Positions 12,403-24,700 of a stretch of DNA of 64,000 nucleotides are shown one piece after another. This stretch comes from Mesostigma viride. Taxonomy: Eukaryota; Streptophyta; Mesostigmatophyceae; Mesostigmatales; Mesostigmataceae. The stretch lies in the NCBI GenBank assembly GCA_009746045.1, contig RPFO01000312.1:2818779-2882778 (forward strand), written 5' to 3'. The position numbers and the translations under genes were made by a program. The stretch's first letter is position 1. The number at the start of each line of letters is the position of its first letter. A model generated the notes under the pieces. The model was not told the origin of the DNA. It ran no database searches and was given only the letters and a program-made list of their open reading frames with translations.

Positions 12403-12875
12403 TTTTCCTGGACATTGGGACAAAATCATGTCAGAATGCCACCAAAACTTATCGCCATCATGCCAGCACCTGACGCATGGTCTCAACAAGTCATGAGCAA
12501 AAATTCAGATCATGCAGAGCCCAAAATGGTGACATTTGCCAGCAATTGTCGCCATTTTTTGCTTTTTTACTCGCAATTTTAACAACATTAACCACCAAAA
12601 CGCTCTCCAAGTTGGGGCACATCATTTAAATCTTTGCAGGCAACTCAAGAATGACTATTACAAACAGTGTGCAAAAACTTGGTGCATGTGAATGCCTAAG
12701 TGGTTACCATTGCTAGCAGAATCCATCATGTAAGGTAGGCATTGCCAGTATGCCAAAAAGCTGTGATGGGCAGTGCATGTCCATATGTATACCCCATGAC
12801 ACCGTGCCTCTAAACTACTTGGCACATTGCAAAATGGGAAGGAAAGGTGAACAATACATTGCCCCAAACTCACAT
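12403..12875. other. No gene seen between elements A and B
   Basis: Non-coding DNA with a short relic (TGGTGACATTTGCCAGC, near 12525) of the TGTCACC/GCTAGC repeat family. No coding signal. Confidence 0.5.
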
Positions 12876-14601
12876 GTCCTCAATTGAGGACAAAATCCTC
12901 CCAATAAGGACAGCACCTTCAGCAGCGTATTGGCGCGAAACCTTGGTCCCAACGGTCATCTGACCCTTTTCCCGCGAAAATGGACTCGGTACCCGGCGCG
13001 GCGCGGTACTGGGGTCGACAGGACCCGTCCGTACCTGTAAATTATGTGGTGGAGAAAAGTACCTATTTTGGTGGGAACGTTGCAATGCGTGCGTGTGTTC
13101 CCGCAAATTGCGGCTATGGGGTCGAGCCAGGTCCGAGGCTTGCCTGAACTATACAGGCGATCGTTTTGCCCCGGACCAAGACAGAATTATAGATCGACAT
13201 CTAGAGCTTCCCCCCAAGCTGTTTTTTGGGGGCAGTCGCTTTTGATTCTCTAAAAAATTCTTTGATGAACGGAATTTGTCTAGTTTGCAGAAAAACGGGA
13301 GGCGACGTAGATTGCATGACCAGCCGGTATACTGCTCTGTGGTGCGCGCTTTTTTCTTGACATTAGCAACGGATACCGTGAGGGTGGGTATTGTTACGCT
13401 TTCGTGTTCAAGGGCGAGTTCTGGGTACAAGTATTTTGGGCGGTTGGAAGCGTTAAGTATACCCAGTTTTTAGGTCGTCAGATCGTCGTTGCGCCTGGCG
13501 ACGATGGCGGTGGGCGCGAGCCATAGATTTCATTTGCCGCAAGGCTGGGTGCCGCCCGCGCGTCCCCATGCTTTCTTTTATAATTTTCGAGCCTTTCCGC
13601 GCATCTGGCCGGCTGGGAGCACGTCGAGAAGCCGTCTCCGGACATCACCCGCATCCGTTGCTTCATATAAATTGCGACAACACATGTCGTAGGTTGTTAT
13701 TCGATTACATTGTATGATTTCGATTGTGTATTATGCCCAGCCCCTTCATTTTCATGCCGCTGTTGAATGGGGAGAGGCGAGTGTTAGCTGGCCACCGTTT
13801 TTTCCTTCCGTTCCGTCAATGCAAAGGTAATCGTTATCTGCATGGCCAACGCTGGCGTTAAAAGCAATGCCTTGCTTGCTATGGTAAGCGTAGTGTAGAT
13901 AGTTTCTTGTTGCTGCCTTGTTGCTGAAAGTTTTTCCCAGGCTTTCTGGGATCTTGCCTATATGGTTTCTGACATATAACCCTTTTTCTAGAGGGAGCTA
14001 GGTAGAGGAGTTGACCTTGTCATGTTGGCATTCTGCTGCTGCGATAGCCTCTTCGTCTTTGCAATACCTATAATGAGCCCTTTATATTGCATGCATGGCT
14101 CTAGTAAGGGTGCTAAAGCACCATGGTGTCACCTAAGCGTCCTACGAAGACCTAGGACCTTACTTGGCCACTGAAAACCTGTCCTTACCCTAGTTTGGCT
14201 TAGCTTGCTTTCCTTGTGCTCTGCCAAGTGCGATTGCTCGTATCGGGTTCCTGGCCGTCTGTCATAGCTTTCCGTGGGGTGGCCAAGCATGGGCAGCCCC
14301 GGGGTGGCTGCCACATGTTAGGGAGGTGTCCTATGGGTTTGGTGACCGCTTGTGGTCCTTGGAAGCATGATCTTTATGTCTCATTCTCTCGTGCATTCTA
14401 GTGGAGGGTTTTCCTTGGTTGCCGATGCAGGACCCCCTGCACGTAACAATTCATAATTAAATAGGAAATGCGCACATATGGATGATGTTAAGCATTGGAA
14501 CTCTCAAACACATCATAAATGATCATGGTTCAAAGCCCCATATTTATTTTTTTTTGTGTGTGAGAGTTATTAACAGTATTGCACTGTCCTCAATTGAGGA
14601 C
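12876..14601 (+). mobile_element. Element B: 1.73-kb palindrome-flanked element
   Basis: Identical palindromes GTCCTCAATTGAGGAC, each followed by AAAA, lie at 12876-12891 and 14586-14601. A decayed inner copy (TCCTCCCAATAAGGAC) follows the left one at about 12896. The element aligns from end to end with element C on the opposite strand (47676-49398), including GGGGTCGACAGG, AAAAGTACCTA, GCGGCTATGGGGTCG, a coding block at 13371-13660 and the tail GATGTTAAGCATTG. Its coding block has two in-frame stops, so B is a dead copy. Confidence 0.65.
13371..13660 (+). pseudogene. Decayed copy of an unrecognised element-B/C protein
   Basis: The frame starting at GGA 13371 reads 'GYREGGYCYAFVFKGE...SVK...APGDDGGGREP', a TAG at 13524, 'ISFAARLGAARASPCFLL', a TAA near 13578, then 'SSLSAHLAGWEHVEKPSPDI'. 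It aligns codon by codon, without frameshifts, with the open copy in element C. I recognise no family. Confidence 0.5.
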
Positions 14602-16418
14602 AAAACTGTTGGGTGTCAGCCAACATGCCACATCACTAACACAGCCATTTGAATGCTACCAACACGCACCATGCATGATATACACTATACGTGTAATACA
14701 TGTCGAGAATATGCCGAGCGAGCATATCAAGGTGCAGTGACCCCAACGCTGGCACATGTCACCTGGCATCCACGTATGCTCACACGATATGGCATTGGCA
14801 TATCCCATGTCTCCATCTCTTGCACTTTGTGCGCACCAAGCCACCCATGCCGTCGCCCACCCATGCAGCCACCTGGCCACCCACCCACACAACTGCTCAC
14901 ACACTCGCGCGCCCGTGCACCCAGACAGCCACCTGTCCTCCCACCCAGTGACCCACCCACCCAGCCAGCCGCGCACGTGCTTACCCAACTTATATAACCA
15001 TGCGTGCACCTAGGCAGGCACCAACCACCTACCAACCCACTTGGACATCCGCCCACCCACCAAGGCACCTGCGCAACCCACACACCAACTAGGTAATAAG
15101 GAGGCATTCCCCCATCCAATGAGCCAACCACCCAACCACCCAACCACCTAAACACCCAGCCAGCTGGCCCCATATGCACCCGTCCGGCCACCCACCCACA
15201 CACCTACCCACTCAACCACTCACTGCCCCCACACCCTTATACCCACTGACCCACCCACTGACCCACCGACACATGCATATATTTTCTCAGCCAGCACCCC
15301 GGCACCTACCTCACCCCCAACCTGCACAGCCCTTCACCCGCGATAGGTGAGTCGGTCCCAACCACAAACCCATCCACGCATCCATATCTGTGCGCCCACC
15401 CGTCCATCTACCCGTCCCTTCGCCCACCCACCCACATCTAGTCATCTACACATCCACTAACCACCAACCACCAATGGCCCACCCACCAACCCACCCACCC
15501 ACCCACAGACATCCCTAACCAACCAACCACCAACCCACCACCCTCAAAACCGTGCAGTTGTTTCACTCATGCATCCAACAAAACACCCACTTCAAAGTCC
15601 CCAAAGCCCATCATCACCCAGCCACCTGGCCATCTGCCAATTACCGACCGCCCTTGCACTCATCCACCCACCATGACCAGCCAGCCACCCACCCACCCTC
15701 TCCAACTGCCTGTGTTCCCACTTACGCAGCAAGCCATTTACCAAGGCATCAACCTATCAGCCGGCCACCTGCCATTGAACCCACCCACGCCTAGGCATCC
15801 CTTGAAGCATCTATAGCCCAAGCCCCCCACCCAAGGCTCTCTGGGCAATCAAACAACCAAACAACCAATCACCCAGCTACACAACCAACTAACCACCTAA
15901 CCATTCAACAACACAATCACCGAACCTCCTCACTACCCAACACCCAAACCAGCCAGGCATGTGCCCGCCTCGCATGCCCTCACCATTGCAACACCCCATA
16001 CACGCCCCGCTCACCTAGCCAGCCACACACCCAGCCAGTCTACTGCTCAACTCACGCATGAAGGCAATATCAGCCATGCATGGCCTCATGCACGTTGCAT
16101 CACTTGCATTGCCTGGGTAATTTGCATGAGACAGCTTCCATCTCATTGTCAGCAACTGAAAAGGCTCTTTCTTCACAGTAATGAATAAGCAACAACGTTG
16201 GAAACGTGCTCCCATTCCTCTTTAAAACAGTCTTGAAATCAGAAAGACAAGGGCAAATATCTGGACAAGGTGGCAATAACCACTGCACCATGCTCTTGAG
16301 AAAGTCTTAACAATCCAGCTTTCTACCCTTTCAGAAGCTGCCTTGCGTTAGCAACGATTCTGGGCCCTCTGGCTCGCTCACCTTGCTTCATCTGCGCTTC
16401 TTTATGGCTGCCGGGATA
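14602..16418. repeat. C-rich, CCAC/ACCC low-complexity DNA; no gene
   Basis: From about 14840 to 15930 the plus strand is dominated by CCCACCCA-, CCAAC- and CCAGCCA-like words with little G. The open frames are low-complexity Pro/His/Thr or Trp/Gly strings. This looks like a degenerate form of the (GGTG)n microsatellite found at 21860 and 28560, in reverse orientation. Confidence 0.7.
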
Positions 16419-16443
16419 CCCTAAGCACACCTGGAATTGTACT
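16419..16443 (+). repeat. Left terminal inverted repeat of element F
   Basis: Begins CCCTAAGCACACCTGG and ends GTACT. It is a perfect inverted match to 23673-23697. A further CAAATTGTACT word lies about 10 bp inside. Confidence 0.85.
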
Positions 16444-16539
16444 ACATTTTTCAAATTGTACTTCAGTTTTGAAAGTTGCATTTTCATGCATTTAAAGTTT
16501 CAACTAAAGTCTTTGAGGAAAAAAAAGTTCGTCGGCGGC

Positions 16540-17260
16540 CGTGGCACCGTTGCACCGTTGCACCGTTGCACCGTTGCACCGTTGCACCTCAAATTGCATA
16601 TATGCACACACCTTTGCACATGCAACTGTTATCCATGGGATTTATGTAGGTGGATGGGTCATGCAAGGGTTACCTAGATGCTCATGACACCGTGCCACCG
16701 TGGCGCCGTTGCACCGTTGCACCGTTGCACCGTTGCACCTCAAATTGTGCACATATAAACACACACCTTTGCACATAATGGTTATCCATTGGGATTTATC
16801 AAGGGTAATGGGTCATGCAAGGGTTACCTAGACATGCTCATGACACCGTTGCATCGTGGCATCGTGCCATCGTTGCACCGTTGCACCGTTGCACCGTTGC
16901 ACCTCAAATTGCATATATGCACACACCTTTGCACATGCAACTGTTATCCATGGGATTTATGTAGGTGGATGGGTCATGCAAGGGTTACCTAGATGCTCAT
17001 GACACCGTGCCACCGTGGCGCCGTTGCACCGTTGCACCGTTGCACCGTTGCACCTCAAATTGCATATAAACACACACCTTTGCACATAATGGTTATCCAT
17101 TGGGATTTATCAAGGGTAATGGGTCATGCAAGGGTTACCTAGACATGCTCATGACACCGTTGCATCGTGGCATCGTGCCACCGTGCCACCGTGCCACCGT
17201 GCCACCGTGGCACCGTGCCACCGTTGCACCGCTGCACCGTTGCACCTCAAATTGCATATA
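16540..17260 (+). repeat. Five tandem units of about 155 bp, each with a (GCACCGTT)n tract
   Basis: Each unit has 3-6 copies of the octamer GCACCGTT, then CTCAAATTGCATAT, ACACACACCTTTGCACAT, TTATCCAT.GGGATTTAT and GGGTCATGCAAGGGTTACC. Starts fall near 16540, 16690, 16850, 17005 and 17150. Confidence 0.9.
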
Positions 17261-17274
17261 AACACACACCTTTC

Positions 17275-17345
17275 CGTTTTTCCGCGTTTTCCGCGGCCCG
17301 GCACTGAACGCAAATGGTTTTCACCTTTGCGGAGTGCCTGATCAG
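17275..17345 (+). repeat. Dispersed repeat shared with 55567-55645
   Basis: CGGCACTGAACGCAAATGGT and the following TTTGCGG.GTGCC..ATCAGAA are shared with 55590-55645, flanked in both by TTTTTCCGC. Probably a scrap of a mobile element. Confidence 0.6.
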
Positions 17346-17689
17346 AACACACCTTTGCACATGCAATTGTTATCCATGGAGCCACCATGCCACCGTGCCA
17401 CCGTGCCACCTCCACAACGGTATGAAAGTACGTGCCAAAAAATGCCCTTATAAGCCCTACATGGAGCAAATTGAGTCCAAACATGCTAGATATTGGTAGG
17501 CAGCATGTCCAGGACACCAGTAGAAGGAATTTGACTTTCCAGAATTTTCCGACATCGGTTGGTCTATTTTTGGCATGTCTATTTTTAGCAACTTTCCAGA
17601 TTTTAATATAAACAAATACCACTTAGTATGCAAATAAAGAGCTCCTGGCCTGGCTATTTGCAGGTAGGCTAATGCTCATGTCTACCAAC

Positions 17690-18300
17690 TGTGCACCAGG
17701 TCCCATGGTCATCTGACCTCATTTGGTGACAAACTGCCACCAAATGCTAGCAAAAACGCACTGTTTCACCACATCTCATTGCAGTTTCCATAGAAGGTGT
17801 GTTCAGTCGAGGCTGGAAATTTGCAATCACATTGCACATCATAAATGTAGACATGGCACAAAAAATCAGGTCCATCGTACTGTATTTGGTAACAAAATGC
17901 CACCAAATGCTAGCAAAAATGTGCGTTTTTCGCGTTTTTTAGACACATTTCATGACAGTTTTCATACAAGATGTGCTCAGTTGGGGCTGGAAACTTGCAA
18001 GCATATTAAATATCATCATTGTAGACATTGCACAAAAATTCAGGTCCGTTGTACTTCATTCATTGACAGCTCGCTACCAAATGTGAGAAAAAATGTGCGA
18101 TTTTTGCATTTCCGCCACATTTCTTGCAGTTTCCCATGCCAGGTGTGCTCAGTTGAGGCTGAAAACAAGCGCGCATGTTAATCATCATCATTTCAGACAT
18201 TGCACAAAACTTAATTCAGGTCCATCAAGTGTCATTGGGTTCACTGGTCCATGCAACACCTGCCAGTTTCCAGCTAATCACTCAACCTTGGATGCAAAGT
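17690..18300 (+). repeat. Three to four tandem copies of a 171-174-bp repeat
   Basis: CAGGTCC recurs at about 17697, 17868, 18042 and 18216. Units contain CCACCAAATGCTAGCAAAA and CTCAGTT.GGGCTGGAAA. These words match the reverse complement of the 184-bp repeats at 10085 and 22290, so both arrays belong to one family in opposite orientation. Confidence 0.8.
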
Positions 18301-19471
18301 TCTTTTGTAACGGTATGGCCAACTCCCACCAACTGTGTTGCTAACTGTTCAGACCTTGCACAGATAATATAACACAACTTTTGTGACACATAGACAAAGA
18401 TATATGAATATGAACAGTGGCTAGACATGGCTGTATATATGTGCATGTGGCCATGCTCAGGCAATTTTCAAGTAGGGGCTTGTTAGACATAAGAACTGCC
18501 AGCTGTCACGTTCGCTAGCATGATCAGTTCAAACCCACAGCATGCACGGTAGTCGCAAACTCAGCTTGGCAATGTAATAATCTAATCATGCCAGGCATCT
18601 TGGCGGTCGGCATGGCTGCGATGTGTTTTGTGCGCCTTGATTCGGTAGCAGCACATCCCTTGGCAACCGGCCCGCCTGACTAAGGTTGCCACACATGGTC
18701 CTCTGCATCACCATGGATGTCCCCATGTCCCTGTCTCTGTTATAGGGGTTCACGTTGCTGGCGATGCAGCTTCCAAGTTGGACTAGATCTCCTCAGCCAG
18801 CGCTGTGGTGCATAGCCAGACAGCTCATACACTGCTCAGTTGCTACCTCGAGGTTGCCGGCTTGAAATGTGCCACCAAAGGACTGCACTTGGCCGCCATC
18901 ATACCTAGCATGAAGAAGCCACTGCACAACCCCGGTGAGCCGCTTGGCCACCATACCGCAGTTGTCTTCAACAGATAGTGCAAGGCCAATGGCCTCTTCA
19001 CAGGCACGTGCCTTGTGCTCATGCTCTTGCTCTGGCCCTTGTCAGCATGAGATGCACGCCCTTGCATGCTTCACCATGTTTCTCCAAGCCATCCGTGACT
19101 ACTTGCTTCAGAAATGTCATTCAACTCCTGCTCGTCCTCAGCCACCAGACTGCCAAACTAGCTGGTGCCCCATCCCTCACTTTGGCGAGGACTGCGATTC
19201 TGGCTAGCAGCTTAGCGATCGTGCGTGGTTGTGCCCGAGTTTCTGGGTGAGTGGCAGTGGCATTGGAGCAAGAGTTGTTGAGCATGTGCGTGTGTCTATC
19301 CTCTTGACAAACAACCCCTCGCACCCCTGACATTGAGGAGTTTGGCCATGTGCCAGGTTGCCAGAATTCCGCAAACATGCATCATAGGGAAATAAAGGAT
19401 GGCTGGTTGAGCACACGACATGAGTAAACAAAACACACAGCGCTGGTGCTTTCCGATATCCCCTACATGTG
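18301..19471. other. No gene seen inside element F
   Basis: Open frames are short and match nothing I know. The tail of the 172-bp array fades into unique sequence. Confidence 0.5.
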
Positions 19472-19950
19472 AAGACCAAATGGTGGTGGCACGGAGTATA
19501 AAATTAATGGTGGTGGCACGCCGCCATTGTTGTTGTTGTTGTTGTGTCCCACGCCGCACACCGGTGGAGTACAATTTGGTGGTGGCACGGTGTGCCGGTG
19601 CAACGGTGCAACGGTGCAACGGTGCAACGGTGCAACGGCCAGTGATTGGCCCGTTGCTGATTTGCTGACATGCAGCCTAATAAAAATTGGCCGCAAATTC
19701 GTCCGGTCGCACGTGGGCACAAGATTTGCGGCCAATTTTTACTAGGCTGCATATCAGAAAATCAGCAACGGGCCAATCACTGGCCGTTGCACCGTTGCAC
19801 CGTTGCACCGTTGCACCGTTGCACCGGCACACCGTGCCACCACCAAATTGTACTCCACCGGTGTGCGGCGTGGGACACAACAACAACAACAACAATGGCG
19901 GCGTGCCACCACCATTAATTTTGTACTCCGTGCCACCACCATTTGGTCTT
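19472..19950. repeat. 479-bp near-perfect palindrome (227-bp arms, 25-nt loop)
   Basis: Left arm 19472-19698 and right arm 19724-19950 are reverse complements with few mismatches. Nested features mirror each other: (GTT)n against (CAA)n, GTGTGCCGGTGCAACGG against its complement, and GGCCGCAAAT against ATTTGCGGCC flanking the loop 19699-19723. It could extrude as a cruciform, and as RNA would form a long hairpin. Confidence 0.9.
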
Positions 19951-21265
19951 TACAGGGTCAGCTCACTTCCTTAGTGATTTCGGCACCTCAATTAGTGACA
20001 ATTTTCGGTTCATTAGTACGGTTTACCCGAGAAATCTGGTCGGATACTGATTAGTGACAATTCGTACCCGACCAAATCCGATCCGAAAGCACTAACGACG
20101 CGAGTAATTAGTACATGCAACTCACTTCATTAGTATGATGGCGAGGTCGTCAGCTCGTGGAGCTATGGAGACGGCATTTCCCATTCTTGCTGCGAAAACA
20201 ATCGTTTCAGAAAGAAATCTGTGAAAAATCTCGTGCTTATGTGTATAATTGCTACATTTCTCAGTCTGCATCGCTCCACGCTGAGGTTGGAGTCATGCAT
20301 ATAGCGACCGATTGCGATGATCAAAGAATGAAAAACTGGGCTATCCGGAATCGTGTGAATCGTGTGCCTACAGCTGCCTACGTGACGCGATCACTTCAAA
20401 AAGGCGTCGAATGCGGGATACATCCATGGGCTCCATCGTACAGCATTTTTGGGGCGGACCGAGGTAGCTGCCGGTGGGAATGCCGTGAGAATACTGCGGA
20501 AACGTGCGTAAGTGAAAACTGGATACTGCTTGACCTCCGGAGCATCTGGTGAGCCGCAGTTCTGGTTTAGGGTGATAGGGTGGTTGAAAATGGAGGTCTA
20601 GTCAGGGTTTGTTATTTTTTGTTGCGTTTCTTGCTGGAATTTTATTTTCCGGTGCTGTCGGTGGCCGCTGAAGAAATTCCTTGCGGGACCTAGGATGTGT
20701 GCTGTCCTTCCGTCTGGCACCGCTGCCGTGGATTCGACGGCTGCAAACACCTGCATTGATAAATTGCCGCACCTGACTGCGTCAATGTTATGGATGCTCA
20801 GGGTATTGTGGCGCCTTGAGTGTCATGTTGTCCATACGTCTTGCATATGGCATTCATCTATGTAACCTTTTGCCTCTTGCTGTTGGTTGCTTTGCTTTTA
20901 TGCGCTTTATTTCATTTCCTTGGTGGGATTAGCCTGTGGAAGGCGGCCTCCCTCCTGCATCCTGTGTCGGCAGCCATACTGACAGGCAGGATGAACTGCA
21001 GGCAGAGGGGCAGGCGAACAGCCGTTTATAATTGCACACATGCTTGCCGCTGGTACGCTAGTTTGCGTGTATCTTTGCATGGCCATGTTTTGGCAGGCCT
21101 GGACAGATATGTTCAAACGCATGCATGAATGGGGTTACGCATGTTGCCAGCCACATAGGTAGGCACGTGGGAACGCTCGCAAGCTGACGACACTACCAGG
21201 GGTAAGTTCAGGCTGGTCTGGACCTGGAAGACACACATGAGGCAGGCAGCCTTGGATGGTGTGGT
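19951..21265 (+). other. No recognisable gene; ATTAGTGACAATT repeats and a 131-codon open frame
   Basis: ATTAGTGACAATT occurs at about 19990 and 20051, with further CATTAGTA words nearby. A 131-codon frame (20157-20552) has mixed amino-acid composition and several Cys and Trp, but no motif I know. The start is uncertain, and I would not call it a gene without transcript support. Confidence 0.3.
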
Positions 21266-21475
21266 GGGGAGGGAGGGAGGGAGGGAGGGAGGGAGGGAGG
21301 GAGGGAGGGAGGGAGGGAGGGAGGGAGGAGGGAGGGAGGGAGGGAGGGAGGGAGGGAGGGAGGGAGGGAGGGAGGGAGGGAGGGAGGGAGGGAGGGAGGG
21401 AGGGAGGGAGGGAGGGAGGGAGGGAGGGAGGGAGGGAGGGAGGGAGGGAGGGAGGGAGGGAGGGAGGGAGGGAAG
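21266..21475 (+). repeat. (GGGA)n array
   Basis: Second GGGA array, about 210 bp, with a single shortened unit. It is followed by ATGACTGTGTGTGTGC and (GCGT)n, as in element A. Confidence 0.95.
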
Positions 21476-21493
21476 GCATGACTGTGTGTGTGC

Positions 21494-21851
<358 letters not shown>

Positions 21852-21857
21852 GGTTAT

Positions 21858-22062
21858 ATGGGTGGGTGGGTGGGTGGGTGGGTGGGTGGGTGGGTGGGGG
21901 TGGGTGGGTGGGTGGGTGGGTGGGTGGGGGGGTGGGTGGGTGGGTGGGTGGGTGGGTGGGTGGGTGGGTGGGTGGGGTGGGTGGGTGGGTGGGTGGGTGG
22001 GTGGGTGGGTGGGTGGGTGGGTGGGTGGGTGGGTGGGTGGGTGGGTGGGTGGGTGGGTGGGG
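21858..22062 (+). repeat. (GGTG)n array
   Basis: Mostly perfect GGTG/GGGT tetramers with a few slips. G-quadruplex potential on the plus strand. Confidence 0.95.
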
Positions 22063-22289
22063 AAGGTGTGCTTTTTATTATGATGATTAGCTAAGTTACG
22101 TGTGTGTTATTGATGTACATGTTGACGTTGTATCATGGGCGTGTGCCCCTAAGTCTGCCTTCCTGCAGTATCACATAATATATCATCTAGATGTGTTTTT
22201 GGGAACCTGACTATATATCCCAAACTGGAATGGTTGACATTCAACTATGGGATGAAACCCAGGAAAAACAATTACTAGGAACTGCCATT

Positions 22290-23250
22290 TTTGTGCTATG
22301 TTTGCTAGCATCTGTCACCTATTTGTCGTGCAAACAGTCTGAATTTCTTGTGGGCAGTTAGCATAGATGTTTTTATGAGCTGTGCAAATTTCTAGGCTTG
22401 ACTGAGTTCATTGATATAGGCACCCATGTGTTGGAACCCTTGGAAAACCAAGAAAAACTGCATTTTGGGGGTATTTATGCTAGCATTTGTCACCAATTTG
22501 TCATCCAACCAGCCTGAAACTTTGTGGGCATGCTGCATGGGATGTGTTTAGAACATGTGCAAAGTTCCAGCTCCAACTGAGCTCTATTGGTGTCATTATG
22601 TATGCATATGTGTGATAAAACCCTTGAAAAACCATGAAAAACTGCATTTTGGGGGTATTTATGCTAGCATTTGTCACCTATTTGTCATCCAGCCAGCCTG
22701 AAACTTTGTGGGCATGCTGAATGGGATGTGTTTAGAACATGTGCAAAGTCCCAGGCCCAACTGAGTTCATTTGGAGTCATTATTTATGCATATGTGTGAT
22801 AAAACCCTTGAAAAACCATGAAAAACTGCATTTTGGGGGTATTTATGCTAGCATTTGTCACCTATTTGTCATCCAACCAGCCTGCAACTTTGTGGGCATG
22901 CTGAATAGGATGTGTTCAGAACATGTGCAAAGTTCCAGGCCCAACTGAGTTCATTTGGAGTCATTATGTATGCATATGTGTGATAAAACCCTTGAAAAAC
23001 CATGAAAAACTGCATTTTGGGGGTATTTATGCTAGCATTTGTCACCTATTTGTCATCCAACCAGCCTGCAACTTTGTGGGCATGCTGCATGGGATGTGTT
23101 TACAAGATGTGCAAAGTCCCAGGCCCAACTGACTTCATTTGGAGTCTTTATATATGCATACATGCCAGAAAGTGCTGAAAATACGGTATTTTTTGCTAGC
23201 AAATGTCATCATGTTACCATGCTGCCGACTCCCAAAATTTTTTTTGACCA
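22290..23250 (+). repeat. About five tandem copies of the 184-bp repeat
   Basis: Same unit as 10085-10830 (TATGCTAGCATTTGTCACC, GGGATGTGTTTAGAACATGTG). The array tail at 23170-23345 matches 10800-10985, so A and F share the block order GGGA, GCGT, 184-bp array, tail. Confidence 0.9.
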
Positions 23251-23374
23251 CATGGCATCATAAGATATCTGATAAGGAACCTTGGTGCCTAATTTGAGGT
23301 CAAACTGACCATTATTCCTTCTCCAAATAATTTCCAGGGGAAGAAAATGGGTTTTCGGTGTGTGTGTCAAGACA

Positions 23375-23585
23375 TGTCACGGCACCGGCACGGTGGCACG
23401 GTGGCACGGTGGCACGGTGGCACGGTGGCACAGTGGCATCCCACGTTGGGCAGTGCTTGTGGGCAATATAACATAAGTATTGGACGTTATGTTACCTCGT
23501 GACACCATACAGCATCATAAAATGGTAGTTTTATGGTGCAACGGTGCAACGGTGCAACGGTGCAACAGTGCAACGGTGTCAAAAC
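23375..23585 (+). repeat. GGTGGCAC and GGTGCAAC octamer tracts
   Basis: Tracts at 23388-23430 (GGTGGCAC)n and 23536-23578 (GGTGCAAC)n. The second is the reverse complement of the GCACCGTT octamers at 16540-17260, which places these tracts near both ends of element F in inverted orientation. Confidence 0.85.
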
Positions 23586-23672
23586 ATGATGAGACACTTA
23601 CCTCCTAGCTTTGAACCTAAGGGAGGTACAAAATAACAAAGTTGAAAAAAAGTCAAATTGTACTAGTGCTGG

Positions 23673-23697
23673 AGTACAATTCCAGGTGTGCTTAGGG
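23673..23697 (-). repeat. Right terminal inverted repeat of element F
   Basis: Perfect inverted copy of 16419-16443. The ATA immediately outside also precedes the left repeat. Confidence 0.85.
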
Positions 23698-24700
23698 ATA
23701 TGCGAAGCTTGAGCCGAGCGTGTCGTGGCGAGGTCGTCTGCCCGACTCATCACATCTCGAAACCGCACTGCCGACTAATAAAAACGATGCCCCCCTTTGC
23801 CTCTTGTATCTGGCGTCAAAAGAACAATGAACTCGCTAGGAAAACACTGTCGCAAAGAGCTTCCTGCAGGCATTATAAGCAATTTTCGCAGCTTTTACCG
23901 CACTTACTGCACATCCGGAAGACCATTAGCGGCCTTAGCGCGGTACTTGGGCACGCCACATCTTCTGCTGGCTTATTGCCGCAGGCTGGCAGTATAGGAA
24001 GGTCGGGCATAGCCTAAAGAGCTGATTATCTGACGACAAAGATATGCATTGCATGAAGCAACAAACAGACGGATTTCGCACCCCCATATTTATTCACGTC
24101 AATGCCGGACAATTAAAAGCGAAACTCAAAAAACGAAAACACTAACGTTTTCGGGAAAATTATAACGAACAAGCTGAGCTATCGTGCCGGGATTTTCGTA
24201 TCCTCATGTGACCAAGACTTTGAGACACGTACCACCGAGAAATCCGGTTTTCGCGAAAAACTGGTCCGCTGTGAAAAAAACTTTTTGTCCCGTTAAATGC
24301 CCGTGTCGCAATCACAGCCTATATAAGTCCAAAATTATTCTATGGATTAACCGTGATGTAAGCTTCGTTTTGACACCTCGAGCGGCTGCAATGACGCAAG
24401 TTTCAGAACGCTAGCTCATGCTCGACCGCCATGGGTGTTTTCGTCGTTTTCGTCAGTCGTGGCGCGGGAAAAATCTAGATCTCGGACGAATTCCGGACAA
24501 TAATTTATGTAAAAATTTGGCGGGGCTCGCGGTGTTGTGAAAGCTGTGATATGCTTCCAATTCGCAACAGAAAAGGAAATGTAGGAATGCACCTGTAGCA
24601 GATTCAAGCATTATAGAAAAACTTATACTACTATGGACGTACAGAAAACTCCATCAAGCAATATAGCTGTCGATTGAGTCCCAGCGCACTGACATGCATG
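23698..24700. other. No gene seen downstream of the VTC gene
   Basis: Short open frames only (such as 23688-24017, +). TGGCGAGGTCGTC at about 23727 also occurs at about 20140 inside element F. Nothing can be assigned to a protein family. Confidence 0.4.
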
